DNA of 8,174 bases from Gemmatimonadota bacterium (GCA_029884275.1 JAOUIC010000053.1:1-8174), one strand, 5' to 3'; counted from the stretch's first letter, positions 1 through 7,131 are shown. Program-made: numbers and translations. The notes: generated by a model not told the origin, from the letters alone.

Positions 1-1
1 G

Positions 2-274
2 CCGCCAGAGAGCATCCCGGTGTTCGAGCGTGGTCGCCGACCGCCACCGGACCTGGCCTACGACGCGCGTCTCGACCGGCTCAAGTCGGTCCGGAACGCG
101 ATCGCGGAAGCTCTTCCGCTCGCGCCGGGCGTGCTCTGTCCCAACGCCATTCTGGAGGCGATTGCGAGGCAGGAGCCGGCCGGAATGGAGCAGCTGCAGG
201 AGGTGGAGGGAATGCGGCGCTGGCAGCGGGAGGTGCTGGGCGAACGGCTGCTGGCCGTCCTGCGAGCCACCTAG
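2..274 (+). CDS. rnd: Ribonuclease D, C-terminal fragment (HRDC domain)
   Basis: This gene is cut by the left edge. The frame is open from base 2, so the GTG at 20 is probably internal and not the start. The last 90 codons are visible. They hold a short Pro/Arg-rich linker and then one HRDC domain of about 65 residues, with the pattern LDRLKSVRN..A, GVLCPN, LEAIAR, and MRRWQ near the end. The LCPN and RRWQ features are typical of the HRDC domain that follows the DEDD 3'-5' exonuclease domain in ribonuclease D, where it helps bind RNA. RNase D trims tRNA 3' ends and other structured RNAs in the cytoplasm. The exonuclease domain itself lies outside the window. A RecQ helicase also carries HRDC domains and is the main alternative, but the motif details favour RNase D. 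The stop is only 4 bases from the stop of the converging gene, leaving no room for a separate terminator. Confidence 0.75.
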   Translation, partial: PPESIPVFERGRRPPPDLAYDARLDRLKSVRNAIAEALPLAPGVLCPNAILEAIARQEPAGMEQLQEVEGMRRWQREVLGERLLAVLRAT

Positions 275-278
275 CCCA

Positions 279-578
279 TCACCCTCCCATGAACGCCCGG
301 ATGCGGGGGTCCATCCGCTCCGGGGTCCAATAGGGTTCCCAGACGATTTCGACCTCCGCGCTGGTGACGCCTTCGAGATCTTCGACCGTCCGCTTGACGT
401 CGCCCACGATCTCCGGTCCCACGGGGCAGCCGGGGGAGGTGAGGGTCATCTTCACATGGACATGCCCGGCCTCGTCGATCGCGATGTCGTAGACCAGCCC
501 GATATCCACGATGTTGAGGTTGAGTTCCGGGTCCTTCACCCCTCGCAGGGCTTTCCGGATCGTCTCTGGGGTCTGCAT
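279..578 (-). CDS. MIP18/DUF59 family Fe-S cluster assembly protein (SufT/PaaD-like)
   Basis: This is a 99-residue cytoplasmic protein made of a single DUF59 (MIP18) domain. Family hallmarks are visible: DPE at 16-18, the following NIVDIGLVYDI stretch, the TSPGCP motif with the conserved Cys51, and the C-terminal WEPYWTPERM segment (W80, W84, M89). Such proteins (SufT, PaaD, eukaryotic MIP18/CIA2) help mature iron-sulfur proteins, and Cys51 is the residue expected to matter for that role. I chose the ATG at 578 because GAGG lies 6 bases before it and because family members start close to this point. An upstream ATG at 620 would add 14 residues that do not look conserved. The gene lies 63 bases after the serine hydrolase on the same strand, so it could be the last gene of that unit or have its own promoter. 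No other suf or iscS-like gene is in view, and the exact subfamily is unsure. Confidence 0.85.
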   Translation of the reverse strand: MQTPETIRKALRGVKDPELNLNIVDIGLVYDIAIDEAGHVHVKMTLTSPGCPVGPEIVGDVKRTVEDLEGVTSAEVEIVWEPYWTPERMDPRIRAFMGG

Positions 579-641
579 GGCATCCTCGCGCTGGGTCACT
601 CCACGGCAAACTAACACCATCGCACCAAAGGCTCCGGGATC

Positions 642-1793
642 TCAGCGTCCCGGGTCGCGATCCGACGCGGCGACGATCGAATCGGCGAGCGCCCCGCGCA
701 CCGCACGGAGCTGCCGCATCGACTGGCTGGCCCGCGGCGCATAGCTCCGGTTGGTCAGGAAGACCACGAACAATTTCCGCGCGGGGTCGGCCCAGATCAG
801 TGTGCCGGTCCAGCCGGTGTGCCCGAACGTGACGGGCGAGGGAAGCTGGCCGTAGGCGGAGTCGTCTCGACCCCTGGCGGGCGGGCGTTCCCAGCCCAGG
901 TATCGAGCCTCCGGCTGGTTCCCGGCGGAGAGGAAAGTCCGCACCGAAGCCGGGTCGAACAGACTCCGGCCGTCAATCGAGCCGTCGCCGAGCCAGAGGC
1001 GGAGATACCGGGCCAGGTCGTCGCCGGTGCCGAACACACCGGCATGCCCGGCGGCGCCGCCGAGCCGCACCGCGTTCTGGTCGTTCACCTCGCAGCAGAT
1101 CGCTGTCCCCCGCCACGACCCGGTCGGGGCGGTGCGCGACGGCTCCCGACCGGACCGGAAGCCCGTCTGGGTCATGCCGGCGGGAGCCAACACCTCGCGC
1201 CGGGCGAAGGCCCCGAGCGCCTCACCTGAAACCGACTCGACCAGCAGACCGAGGAGCATGAAGTTGAGGTCGCTGTAGACGGTGGCCTGTCCTGGCGGGT
1301 TCCGCAGTGGGGTGGCGTAGAGCAGCGCGATCGCGCTGTCGCGAGTCGGCGCCTCCCGGAAGAACTCGCGATAGCTGGGGAGACCGCTGGTGTGATCGAG
1401 CAGCATCCTGACGGTGACCCGCGTCCGGGCACCACCCCGAAACCTGGGCAGATACCGCGTCACCAGGCTGTCGAGTCCGACCCGCCTCTGCTCCACCAGC
1501 CGCATGACGGCCGGGGTCGTCGCCACGACCTTGGTCAGCGAGGCGAGGTCCCACAGAGTGGAATCGGGTGTCGGCACCGGAGAGCGCCGGTCCCAGGTGA
1601 GGTGCCCGAAACCGCGGCGGTGGAGCACCCGGTCACCCCGCCCGATCAGGAGCACGGCTCCGGGATAGATGCCACGCGCGATCCCCGACTCCACGATCGA
1701 ATCGGCGGCGCGGAACGACTGGGCCCCGCCGGGTGTCGCCATGCCGGCCAGAAGAACGGCGGCGATGAGATGGGACAGGCGTCGGGATGTCAT
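642..1793 (-). CDS. Secreted serine hydrolase, beta-lactamase (S12 / class C-like) family
   Basis: This is a 383-residue protein with an N-terminal Sec signal peptide: MTSRR, a hydrophobic core at about 9-20, and likely cleavage after the GGAQ region near residue 25. The penicillin-binding-protein fold motifs are complete. The SxxK nucleophile motif is Ser85-Leu-Thr-Lys88, the second motif is Tyr173-Ser-Asp-Leu-Asn177, and the third is His325-Thr-Gly327. Other segments typical of these hydrolases are LLDHTSGLPSY (131-141), GGAAGHAGVFGTGDDLARY (245-263) and LFVVFLTNR (341-349). Members act as D-Ala-D-Ala carboxypeptidases, peptidases or esterases. HTG in place of KTG makes a true beta-lactamase less likely, and the substrate cannot be told from sequence. 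Some relatives with the GGxAGHAG segment are found with N-acetylmuramate/peptidoglycan recycling genes, but none is present here. The ATG overlaps the upstream TGA in an ATGA junction (1790-1793), so translation is probably coupled to the metalloprotease gene. Confidence 0.9.
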   Translation of the reverse strand: MTSRRLSHLIAAVLLAGMATPGGAQSFRAADSIVESGIARGIYPGAVLLIGRGDRVLHRRGFGHLTWDRRSPVPTPDSTLWDLASLTKVVATTPAVMRLVEQRRVGLDSLVTRYLPRFRGGARTRVTVRMLLDHTSGLPSYREFFREAPTRDSAIALLYATPLRNPPGQATVYSDLNFMLLGLLVESVSGEALGAFARREVLAPAGMTQTGFRSGREPSRTAPTGSWRGTAICCEVNDQNAVRLGGAAGHAGVFGTGDDLARYLRLWLGDGSIDGRSLFDPASVRTFLSAGNQPEARYLGWERPPARGRDDSAYGQLPSPVTFGHTGWTGTLIWADPARKLFVVFLTNRSYAPRASQSMRQLRAVRGALADSIVAASDRDPGR

Positions 1794-2563
1794 GGACGCA
1801 GCGGCGGCCTCTCACCGCCGCCGATCCACCCGATCGGCAGCGAGTACAGGAGCCGCATGGAGGTCAGGTCGCGGTCGGTGGGCCGGTCGGCGACTGTCAC
1901 CGGGTGCATCGCATCCGCCGGGTCCGCCGAGTGCGGCAGGCCGAGGGCGTGCCCCATCTCGTGGAGCGCGACGGCGCGGCGGCCGCGCTCATCGAGCGGT
2001 TCTCCGGTCGCGGGGTCGCGCGTGGCCAGGGTGACGCGGGCGCGAAGGATCTTCCCAGACTGATCCCACGTGACATTGGTGACGCCGGCGCGCTTCGGAA
2101 GCGATGGGGTCCACTCCACCATCAGGGTGGCCTGAGCGGTGTCCGAGGTCTCGAGCAGTCGGAGTCCGAGCGCGAGAGGTCGCCACGCGTCGAGCGCTTC
2201 CCGCACCTCCGTCGGCATCTCGGGCTGGAAATCCGGGGTACCGCCGGAGATCAAGGCGAACCAGATCGGGGTATCGGTCACCGGCCAGTGCCGGACGACG
2301 GAGTCGGTGGTCAGGACCAGCGAATCGAGATAGTGACGCTGGGTCTCGCTGGCGAGCTGGACGCGCGCCGAGAGTCGCGCCACCGAGTCGAGGCCCCGGG
2401 AGGGAGCGTCGCCAGGCCGGGGCGAGCCGGGGCCGGCGCTCGATGACGCGGCCTCCGCGGGGCGCGCCGCGCCCGCCTGGCCCTGCCGCAGGCCTGAGAA
2501 CCGGCCGACGAGAACCAGGGCGACCAGGCCCAGGAGCGCGAGGGAGAGAATCAGGCGGAACAT
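1790..2563 (-). CDS. Matrixin-type zinc metalloprotease, membrane-anchored
   Basis: This is a 257-residue protein. Residues 3-20 form one strongly hydrophobic segment, either a signal anchor or an uncleaved signal peptide, followed by a low-complexity Ala/Ser/Pro/Gly linker to about residue 55. The catalytic domain should therefore sit outside the cytoplasmic membrane. The zinc motif is complete: His201-Glu202-xx-His205-xx-Gly208-xx-His211, followed by Ser and a downstream Met-turn (DAMHP, Met219). Met219 and this spacing are the mark of metzincins, and the short domain with RHWP and DAWRPL segments fits Peptidase_M10/matrixin. It probably cleaves a periplasmic or extracellular protein; the target is unknown. 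I start at the ATG at 2563 because it opens the membrane segment. The open frame continues upstream to a GTG at 2713, but that would run into the divergent exporter gene and adds only Arg-rich sequence. No good Shine-Dalgarno site precedes 2563. The stop overlaps the next gene (ATGA). Confidence 0.85.
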   Translation of the reverse strand: MFRLILSLALLGLVALVLVGRFSGLRQGQAGAARPAEAASSSAGPGSPRPGDAPSRGLDSVARLSARVQLASETQRHYLDSLVLTTDSVVRHWPVTDTPIWFALISGGTPDFQPEMPTEVREALDAWRPLALGLRLLETSDTAQATLMVEWTPSLPKRAGVTNVTWDQSGKILRARVTLATRDPATGEPLDERGRRAVALHEMGHALGLPHSADPADAMHPVTVADRPTDRDLTSMRLLYSLPIGWIGGGERPPLRP

Positions 2564-2607
2564 GGATGAACCGCAATATCGAGGGTTGGCGGCGGCCTTC
2601 GCCACCG

Positions 2608-2637
2608 CTGGCGGTCGCGCCGAACCCAGCCTAGAAT
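2608..2637 (+). promoter_or_regulatory. Possible sigma70-like promoter for the MMPL exporter
   Basis: In the 131-base divergent gap, TAGAAT at 2632-2637 differs from the TATAAT -10 consensus at one base. CTGGCG at 2608-2613, 18 bases upstream, is a weak -35 match (3 of 6). It would give a leader of about 50 bases before the GTG at 2695. The gap must hold control signals for both directions, but I could not find a convincing promoter facing the protease gene. In such GC-rich DNA a chance match is possible. Confidence 0.25.
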
Positions 2638-2694
2638 TGCGCCAACCAGCCGACCGGCGTCGGCGCGTCTCCTCGCGCAGGAGCTTCCCCCGAC

Positions 2695-4950
2695 GTGGCC
2701 TCGATCTTTTCACGCACGCTGATCCGCTGGCGCTGGCCGATCATCGCCGCCTGGACAGTGATCGGCTACGTGGCGGCGCACCGGGCGCCGCGCGTCATCG
2801 AGGTCCTGAACGTACGGGGCGGCACCCGGATCTCGACCGAAGCGAGCCGGGCGGAGCAGATCCTCAGAAGCCAGTTTGACCGGCCGCTCAACGACCTCTT
2901 CGCGGTGACGCTCGAGTCACCGCTCGCGGTCGACAGCGACCCCGCGCGCCTGCTGCTGGACAGCCTTCTCGCCGCCTTCGAGCGGCAGCCGTACATCAAT
3001 TCCGTCGTTTCCTTCCGCTCCACGACCGACAGCACGTTCTCGATGATCAGCGATGACCGGCGCTCCACCGCGATCGCGCTGGCCATGAACGTGCCGGCGG
3101 GTGACAGCGCCGGGAAGCTGGTGGCGCCGGTGCGGGCCCTGGTGGCCGAGGCCTTCCGCTCGACCGGAGTGGACTCGACCCGCTACCAGGTGGCCGTCAC
3201 CGGCCGCTCGGCGCTGGACCTCGACATCAAGCTCGTCACGGCGGCCGACAGCCGGCGGAGCGAGCTGCGGCTGCTGCCGCTCACCGCCGGCATCCTGCTC
3301 CTGGCCTTCGGCGCCGTGGTGGCGGCGATCCTGCCGCTCATCGTCGGATTCCTGGCCATCTGGATCACGCTCGCGATCGTGGTGATCCTCGCCGACTACA
3401 CGCCCATGTCCCATTTCGTCCTGAACATGACGACGATGCTGGGGCTGGGCGTGGGCATCGACTACTCGCTGCTGATCGTCACCCGGTTCCGGGAGGAGCT
3501 GAACCGGGGGCTCCGGCGTCAGGACGCGGCCGCCCGGGCACTCCACACCGCGGGCGCGGCGGTGCTGACCTCGGGCATGACCGTAGTGGTCGGCTTCGCC
3601 GCGCTGCTCCTCACCCCGCTGGTCGAGACCCAGAGCGTGGGGATTGGCGGTCTGGTGGTGGTGGCCGTGGCGGTGGCGCTGTCGACGACCCTGCTGCCTG
3701 CGCTGCTCGCGGTGCTGGGCCGCCAGATCGACCGGCCGCGCTGGCTGGCGCGGCGCCTGACCTGGTACCACGCGCCGACGGCGTGGGAGCGCTGGGCCCG
3801 AAGCCTGGCGCGCCACCCGAAGCGAGCCCTGATCATCGGCGGCGCGATCATCGCGACCCTCACGGCGCCGGTGTTCTTCATCAAGATCGGCCTCCCCTCG
3901 CGCAACTGGTGGCCCACCGCCACCGAGGCGGGGCGGGGGGTGGCGGCGCTCGAGCGGCTGGGGATGGGCAACGCGATCCTGCCGGTCCAGCTCGTGGTCA
4001 AGTTCCCGGAAGGCCAGCGGGCGACCTCGGCAGCGGCCCTGCGCGGACTCAAGGCGCTGTCCGACTCGCTCAGGGTGGATCCACGGGTCGGAAGCGTCAA
4101 GAGCCTGGTCGATCTTCGGCCGGGCACCGGTATTCTCGAGTACTCGATGCTGTACAGCGACCGGGAAGCCGCCCGGGCCGACGTGGGCGGCGTCCTCGAC
4201 AGCTACCTCAGCCGAGATGGCCGCGTCACCCTGCTCAACGTCTTCCTGGACGACACCACTTCGTTGACGTCGGGCATGGATGTCTCCCGCCGGGCGCGCA
4301 CGCTGGCCGACGCGCCCCCCAGGCAGCTCCGGGACGCGAACATCCTGGTGGGCGGCTATACCAGTGCCGCGCTCGACCTGCAGACAGTCCTGCTGGAACG
4401 GTTCCCGATGCTGGTGCTCCTGATCCTCGCCTGCACCGGCATCATGCTCGCCATCGTGTTCCGCTCGGTGCTGGTGCCGATCAAGGCGGTCATCATGAAC
4501 ACTCTTTCGGTGAGCGCCACCTTCGGGCTCATCGTGCTGGTGTTCCAATACGGCTGGGGAGCCGGCCTGCTCAAGCTGAGCGGCCCGACGGCGGCAATCT
4601 TCGTGGTGGTGCCGGTGCTGGTGTTCGCGGTGGTGTTCGGCCTGAGCATGGACTACGAGGTGTTCCTGCTGGCCAGGGTCAAGGAGGCGTTCGACCAGCA
4701 CGGCGACAACGAGCGCGCCACCGCCGAGGGGCTGTCGGCCACCGCCTCGGTGATCACCTCGGCGGCCCTGATCATGATCCTGGTGTTCGGGGTGTTCGCC
4801 TTCGCCAGGGTGCTGGCGATGCAGTTCCTCGGGTTCGGGTTGGCGGTGGCGGTGCTGCTCGACGCGACCATCATCCGGATGGTACTGGTGCCGGCCATCA
4901 TGCACCTGGCCGGGGAGTGGAACTGGTGGCCGGGGGTGCGGCGGAGATGA
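2695..4950 (+). CDS. MMPL-family RND transporter (proton-driven exporter)
   Basis: This is a 751-residue inner-membrane protein with the duplicated RND layout. One N-terminal helix (about 13-29) is followed by a large periplasmic loop (about 31-190), then five clustered helices (about 193-341). A seventh helix at about 377-397 is followed by a second loop (about 398-568) and five more helices (about 569-737). Each half carries the family proton-relay pair: GVGIDY with Asp256-Tyr257 in the fourth helix and GLSMDY with Asp653-Tyr654 in the tenth. In MmpL3 the equivalent Asp/Tyr pairs carry protons. Family members move lipids, siderophores or hydrophobic compounds to the outer face; the cargo here is unknown. 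The start is GTG, preceded by AGGAG at 2679-2683 (11-base spacing), and the first hydrophobic helix begins soon after. The C-terminus stops right after the last helix, without the long tail of some mycobacterial MmpLs. No adaptor (MFP) or TolC-like gene adjoins it. It is divergent from the protease/hydrolase pair. Confidence 0.92.
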   Translation: MASIFSRTLIRWRWPIIAAWTVIGYVAAHRAPRVIEVLNVRGGTRISTEASRAEQILRSQFDRPLNDLFAVTLESPLAVDSDPARLLLDSLLAAFERQPYINSVVSFRSTTDSTFSMISDDRRSTAIALAMNVPAGDSAGKLVAPVRALVAEAFRSTGVDSTRYQVAVTGRSALDLDIKLVTAADSRRSELRLLPLTAGILLLAFGAVVAAILPLIVGFLAIWITLAIVVILADYTPMSHFVLNMTTMLGLGVGIDYSLLIVTRFREELNRGLRRQDAAARALHTAGAAVLTSGMTVVVGFAALLLTPLVETQSVGIGGLVVVAVAVALSTTLLPALLAVLGRQIDRPRWLARRLTWYHAPTAWERWARSLARHPKRALIIGGAIIATLTAPVFFIKIGLPSRNWWPTATEAGRGVAALERLGMGNAILPVQLVVKFPEGQRATSAAALRGLKALSDSLRVDPRVGSVKSLVDLRPGTGILEYSMLYSDREAARADVGGVLDSYLSRDGRVTLLNVFLDDTTSLTSGMDVSRRARTLADAPPRQLRDANILVGGYTSAALDLQTVLLERFPMLVLLILACTGIMLAIVFRSVLVPIKAVIMNTLSVSATFGLIVLVFQYGWGAGLLKLSGPTAAIFVVVPVLVFAVVFGLSMDYEVFLLARVKEAFDQHGDNERATAEGLSATASVITSAALIMILVFGVFAFARVLAMQFLGFGLAVAVLLDATIIRMVLVPAIMHLAGEWNWWPGVRRR

Positions 4951-4952
4951 CC

Positions 4953-5004
4953 GGGCCGGGGAGCGGCCCATCGCGGTCGCCTTCCCCGCCCGCTCCGATG
5001 GAGC
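4953..5004 (+). terminator. GC-rich hairpins after the MMPL stop, possible terminator
   Basis: Two bases after the exporter stop, GGGCC (4953-4957) can pair with GGCCC (4965-4969). Further on, GCTCC-GAT-GGAGC (4992-5004) is a perfect 5-bp stem with a 3-base loop. An alternative pairing joins GGAGCGG (4960-4966) to CCGCTCC (4990-4996). No T-run follows any of them, so this is not a standard intrinsic terminator. It could slow or end transcription or protect the 3' end of the mRNA. Confidence 0.3.
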
Positions 5005-5046
5005 AGGATCAGGATCCGTTGGGGCGAATAGACGCCGAATCCCCAC

Positions 5047-5169
5047 TCATGCCAAGCGCGGCCTTTGCGAGGTAGCACCCGGCGCAGCGCGACTCATCCG
5101 CGAAGGTTGCAGCCCCTCCCAATACCCCCGCCTCCCTACCGCGAAGGCCGCATAGCGCAGATGGCATGA
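5047..5169. repeat. Long imperfect palindrome, structured intergenic element of unknown kind
   Basis: The two arms of this 123-base stretch pair along most of their length. TCATGCCA (5047-5054) pairs with TGGCATGA (5162-5169), 8 bp. After a small internal loop, GCGGCCTT (5058-5065) pairs with AAGGCCGC (5144-5151), 8 bp. The stem continues through a G-T pair and three G-C pairs (5066-5069 with 5140-5143). After a 2-base bulge, GTAG (5072-5075) pairs with CTAC (5136-5139). That is about 24 bp in all. The remaining 60-base loop contains a smaller hairpin, CGCG (5088-5091) with CGCG (5099-5102). A 9-base direct repeat, CCGCGAAGG, occurs at 5098-5106 and 5139-5147. The element lies in the gap between the exporter and the sulfatase. 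It could be a dispersed REP/MITE-like element, a structured RNA, or the remains of a mobile unit. I see no flanking target duplication and no other copy in this window. The palindrome is directly visible; its function is not known. Confidence 0.6.
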
Positions 5170-5210
5170 AGGAATGCTAACCGACAATTCACCGACGCGA
5201 TCATCGAGCC

Positions 5211-5223
5211 GGGGATATTCCCC
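5211..5223. promoter_or_regulatory. Small dyad upstream of the sulfatase gene
   Basis: GGGGA-TAT-TCCCC is a perfect 5-bp inverted repeat around 3 bases, ending about 75 bases before the sulfatase ATG. It could be an operator half-site pair or part of a leader hairpin. I found no clear -35/-10 pair in 5170-5297, so the promoter of the sulfatase unit remains unplaced. A chance dyad of this size is quite possible. Confidence 0.25.
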
Positions 5224-5297
5224 TCGGGCGGGATTCATTGGGATTGCCGGCTGACGTCCCATCAACTCGCAGTCCGGCTGTCAGACAGGAGATCGGC

Positions 5298-7082
5298 ATG
5301 AGGGCGGTCCAATTGCTACTCGGCGCGGCGCTCGGGCTCGGCCTCGCGGCAACCGCAGAGGCGCAGGCCACCGGTGCGCGGCGCCCGAACATCGTCATCA
5401 TTCTCGGCGACGACCTCGGGTTCTCGGATATCGGCATGTTCGGCAGCGAGATCAGGACACCGACCCTCGATGCGCTGGCCAAAGACGGAGTCCGGTTCAC
5501 CAACTTCTACACCCACGCCAGCTGCTCGCCGACCCGGTCGATGCTGCTCACCGGCACCGACACGCACCGGAACGGCCTGGGCAACATGGACGAGTTCACC
5601 GCCCCGAACCAGCTGGGCGTGCCGGGGTACGAGGGATACCTCAACGACCGGGTCGCGACGCTCCCCCAGCTGCTCAAGGACACCGGCTACCACACCTACA
5701 TGGTCGGCAAGTGGCACATGGGGAAGGCGCCTGACAAGATCCCCGCGGCCCGCGGGTTCGAGCGCGACTTCTCGCTGCTCGACGGCGCCGGCAGCTACTG
5801 GGACATGTCGAACTTCACCGGCGCCAGCCCGATGTCGGTGTTCACCGAGGACGGGAAGTACCTGCGGAAGCTTCCCAAGGGCTACTACGCCACCAAGACC
5901 TACACCGACAAGCTGATCGGGTACATCGACGCGAATCACGCTGACGGCAAGCCGTTCTTCGCCTACGTCTCCCACCAGGCGCCGCACGACCCGTTGCATA
6001 TGCCGAAGGAGTGGCGCGAGCGGCACGTGGGCGAGTACGACATCGGGTGGGACGCGGTGCGGGAGGCCCGGCTCAAGCGCCAGGTGGAACTGGGCATCAT
6101 GCCGGCCGGGACTGAACTGGCCGAGCGGATGTGGTTCCTGCCGGATCCGATCGTCCTGGCTCCCGCCCCCCGGGCGCTGCTCGGCCGCAAGATGGAGCTG
6201 TACGCCGGCATGGTGGAGAACATGGACTACCACACCGGCCGGCTCATCCAGCACCTGAAGGACATCGGGGAATATGACAACACCATCTTCATCGTGTTCG
6301 GCGACAACGGCGCGGAGGGGACCGACCTCATGGCCATGATCGCCGGCACGCCGGGCACCCGCGACTACCTGTTCGCGGCGATGCGCTGGTCGCAGACCGA
6401 CCCGAAGTCCTGGGGCGACCCGGGATCGTACGTCGGCTATGGCGCGCCCTGGGCGCAGGTGTCCATGACCCCGTTCAGCCAGTACAAGGGATATCTCGCC
6501 GAGGGCGGGATCCGGAACGGGCTCATCATCAGCGGCCCGGTGGTGAAGCGTCCCAAGGGGAGCATCGGAACCGGGCTGACGCACGTGGCGGACATCGTGC
6601 CCACCCTGCTCGAAGTCGCCGGCGCAACCTATCCGAAGACCGGGCCGGCCGGCGACGTCCCGCCCCTCATCGGCAAGTCCTGGGTCGGGTACCTGGCGGG
6701 GGAGGTCGAGTCCCCCCGCACCGACAAGGACTACCTCGCGTGGGAGGTTTTCGGCGGCCGTGCGGTCCGCCAGGGAGACTGGAAGCTCCGCTGGCAGTAC
6801 AAGCCCTACGGCACCGAGGCGTGGGAGCTGTTCAACGTGACCGCCGATCCCGCGGAACGGAACGATCTCGCCGCCCGGGAGCCCGACCGGGTGAAGACCC
6901 TGCTGGCGCTGTGGGACGACTACGTGGTCGCCAACAACGTGATCCTGCCGAGCCGCTCCCCATGGGAGGGGCTCGAGGAGAAGATGCCGGAGCGCTTCCC
7001 GGTGGACGCCGGCTATCCGCCACTCATCTACAAGCGACAGTTCATCCCGCCCCCTGACATGACGGCGGACCCGAAGCCCTGA
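5298..7082 (+). CDS. Periplasmic arylsulfatase, Cys-type (AtsA/PAS-like, sulfatase family)
   Basis: This is a 594-residue enzyme hydrolysing sulfate esters to an alcohol or phenol plus sulfate. A Sec signal peptide is visible (residues 1 to about 23, ending AEAQA). The signature Cys76-Ser-Pro-Thr-Arg80 followed by SMLLTG matches the sulfatase pattern; Cys76 would be oxidised to formylglycine. The other active-site residues of the Pseudomonas aeruginosa arylsulfatase are all present: Asp38 and Asp39 (GDDLGFSD), Lys138 and His140 (GKWHMG), His230 (QAPHDPLH), Asp336 and Asn337 (FGDNGAEG), and Lys397 (QYKGYLAEGG). From Asp38 to His140 the offset to the PAS numbering is a constant 25. The Asp/Asn residues bind calcium. 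The ATG at 5298 has AGGAG 6 bases upstream (5287-5291) and opens the signal peptide; a TTG at 5238 would bury it. Unlike PAS, which is cytoplasmic, this copy is predicted to be exported. No formylglycine-generating enzyme or anSME is in the window. The next gene follows after 49 bases, suggesting an operon. The true substrate cannot be read. Confidence 0.93.
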   Translation: MRAVQLLLGAALGLGLAATAEAQATGARRPNIVIILGDDLGFSDIGMFGSEIRTPTLDALAKDGVRFTNFYTHASCSPTRSMLLTGTDTHRNGLGNMDEFTAPNQLGVPGYEGYLNDRVATLPQLLKDTGYHTYMVGKWHMGKAPDKIPAARGFERDFSLLDGAGSYWDMSNFTGASPMSVFTEDGKYLRKLPKGYYATKTYTDKLIGYIDANHADGKPFFAYVSHQAPHDPLHMPKEWRERHVGEYDIGWDAVREARLKRQVELGIMPAGTELAERMWFLPDPIVLAPAPRALLGRKMELYAGMVENMDYHTGRLIQHLKDIGEYDNTIFIVFGDNGAEGTDLMAMIAGTPGTRDYLFAAMRWSQTDPKSWGDPGSYVGYGAPWAQVSMTPFSQYKGYLAEGGIRNGLIISGPVVKRPKGSIGTGLTHVADIVPTLLEVAGATYPKTGPAGDVPPLIGKSWVGYLAGEVESPRTDKDYLAWEVFGGRAVRQGDWKLRWQYKPYGTEAWELFNVTADPAERNDLAAREPDRVKTLLALWDDYVVANNVILPSRSPWEGLEEKMPERFPVDAGYPPLIYKRQFIPPPDMTADPKP

Positions 7083-7131
7083 CCCCCGTCGGTTCCAGGA
7101 CCCCTGTCGCCCGAAAGAGGCTGGAGATCAC

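Noticed and set aside
642..1793. A true class C beta-lactamase (resistance gene)
   Set aside because: The fold motifs are present, but the third motif is HTG and not KTG. The broader sequence resembles the wider S12 esterase/peptidase group, so calling it a resistance enzyme is not supported.
1392..2446. Overlapping + strand frames opposite the hydrolase and protease genes
   Set aside because: The - strand frames carry complete catalytic motifs (SxxK/YxxxN/HTG and HExxHxxGxxH) and an ATGA junction. The + strand frames are Arg/Pro-rich without motifs.
2917..5046. A 709-codon open frame on the - strand opposite the MMPL gene
   Set aside because: It is an antisense shadow of GC-rich coding sequence: His/Arg/Gln/Gly-rich, no hydrophobic or domain pattern. 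The + strand frame has full MMPL motifs and membrane segments.
5047..5190. Integron attC site, suggested by the long imperfect palindrome and GCTAAC at 5175-5180
   Set aside because: attC needs an RYYYAAC box at one end and GTTRRRY at the other, in the correct inward order. Only a partial box is present, it is outside the right arm in the wrong place, and there is no partner on the left and no cassette array.
5188..5219. A promoter made of TTCACC (5188-5193) and GATATT (5214-5219) for the sulfatase
   Set aside because: The spacing is 20 bases and both boxes are weak. GATATT also belongs to the GGGGA-TAT-TCCCC dyad.
5047..5265. A 72-residue frame on the - strand
   Set aside because: It spans the palindrome and the sulfatase leader region, is rich in Arg/Pro/Ser as expected of GC-rich non-coding frames, and has no recognisable domain.
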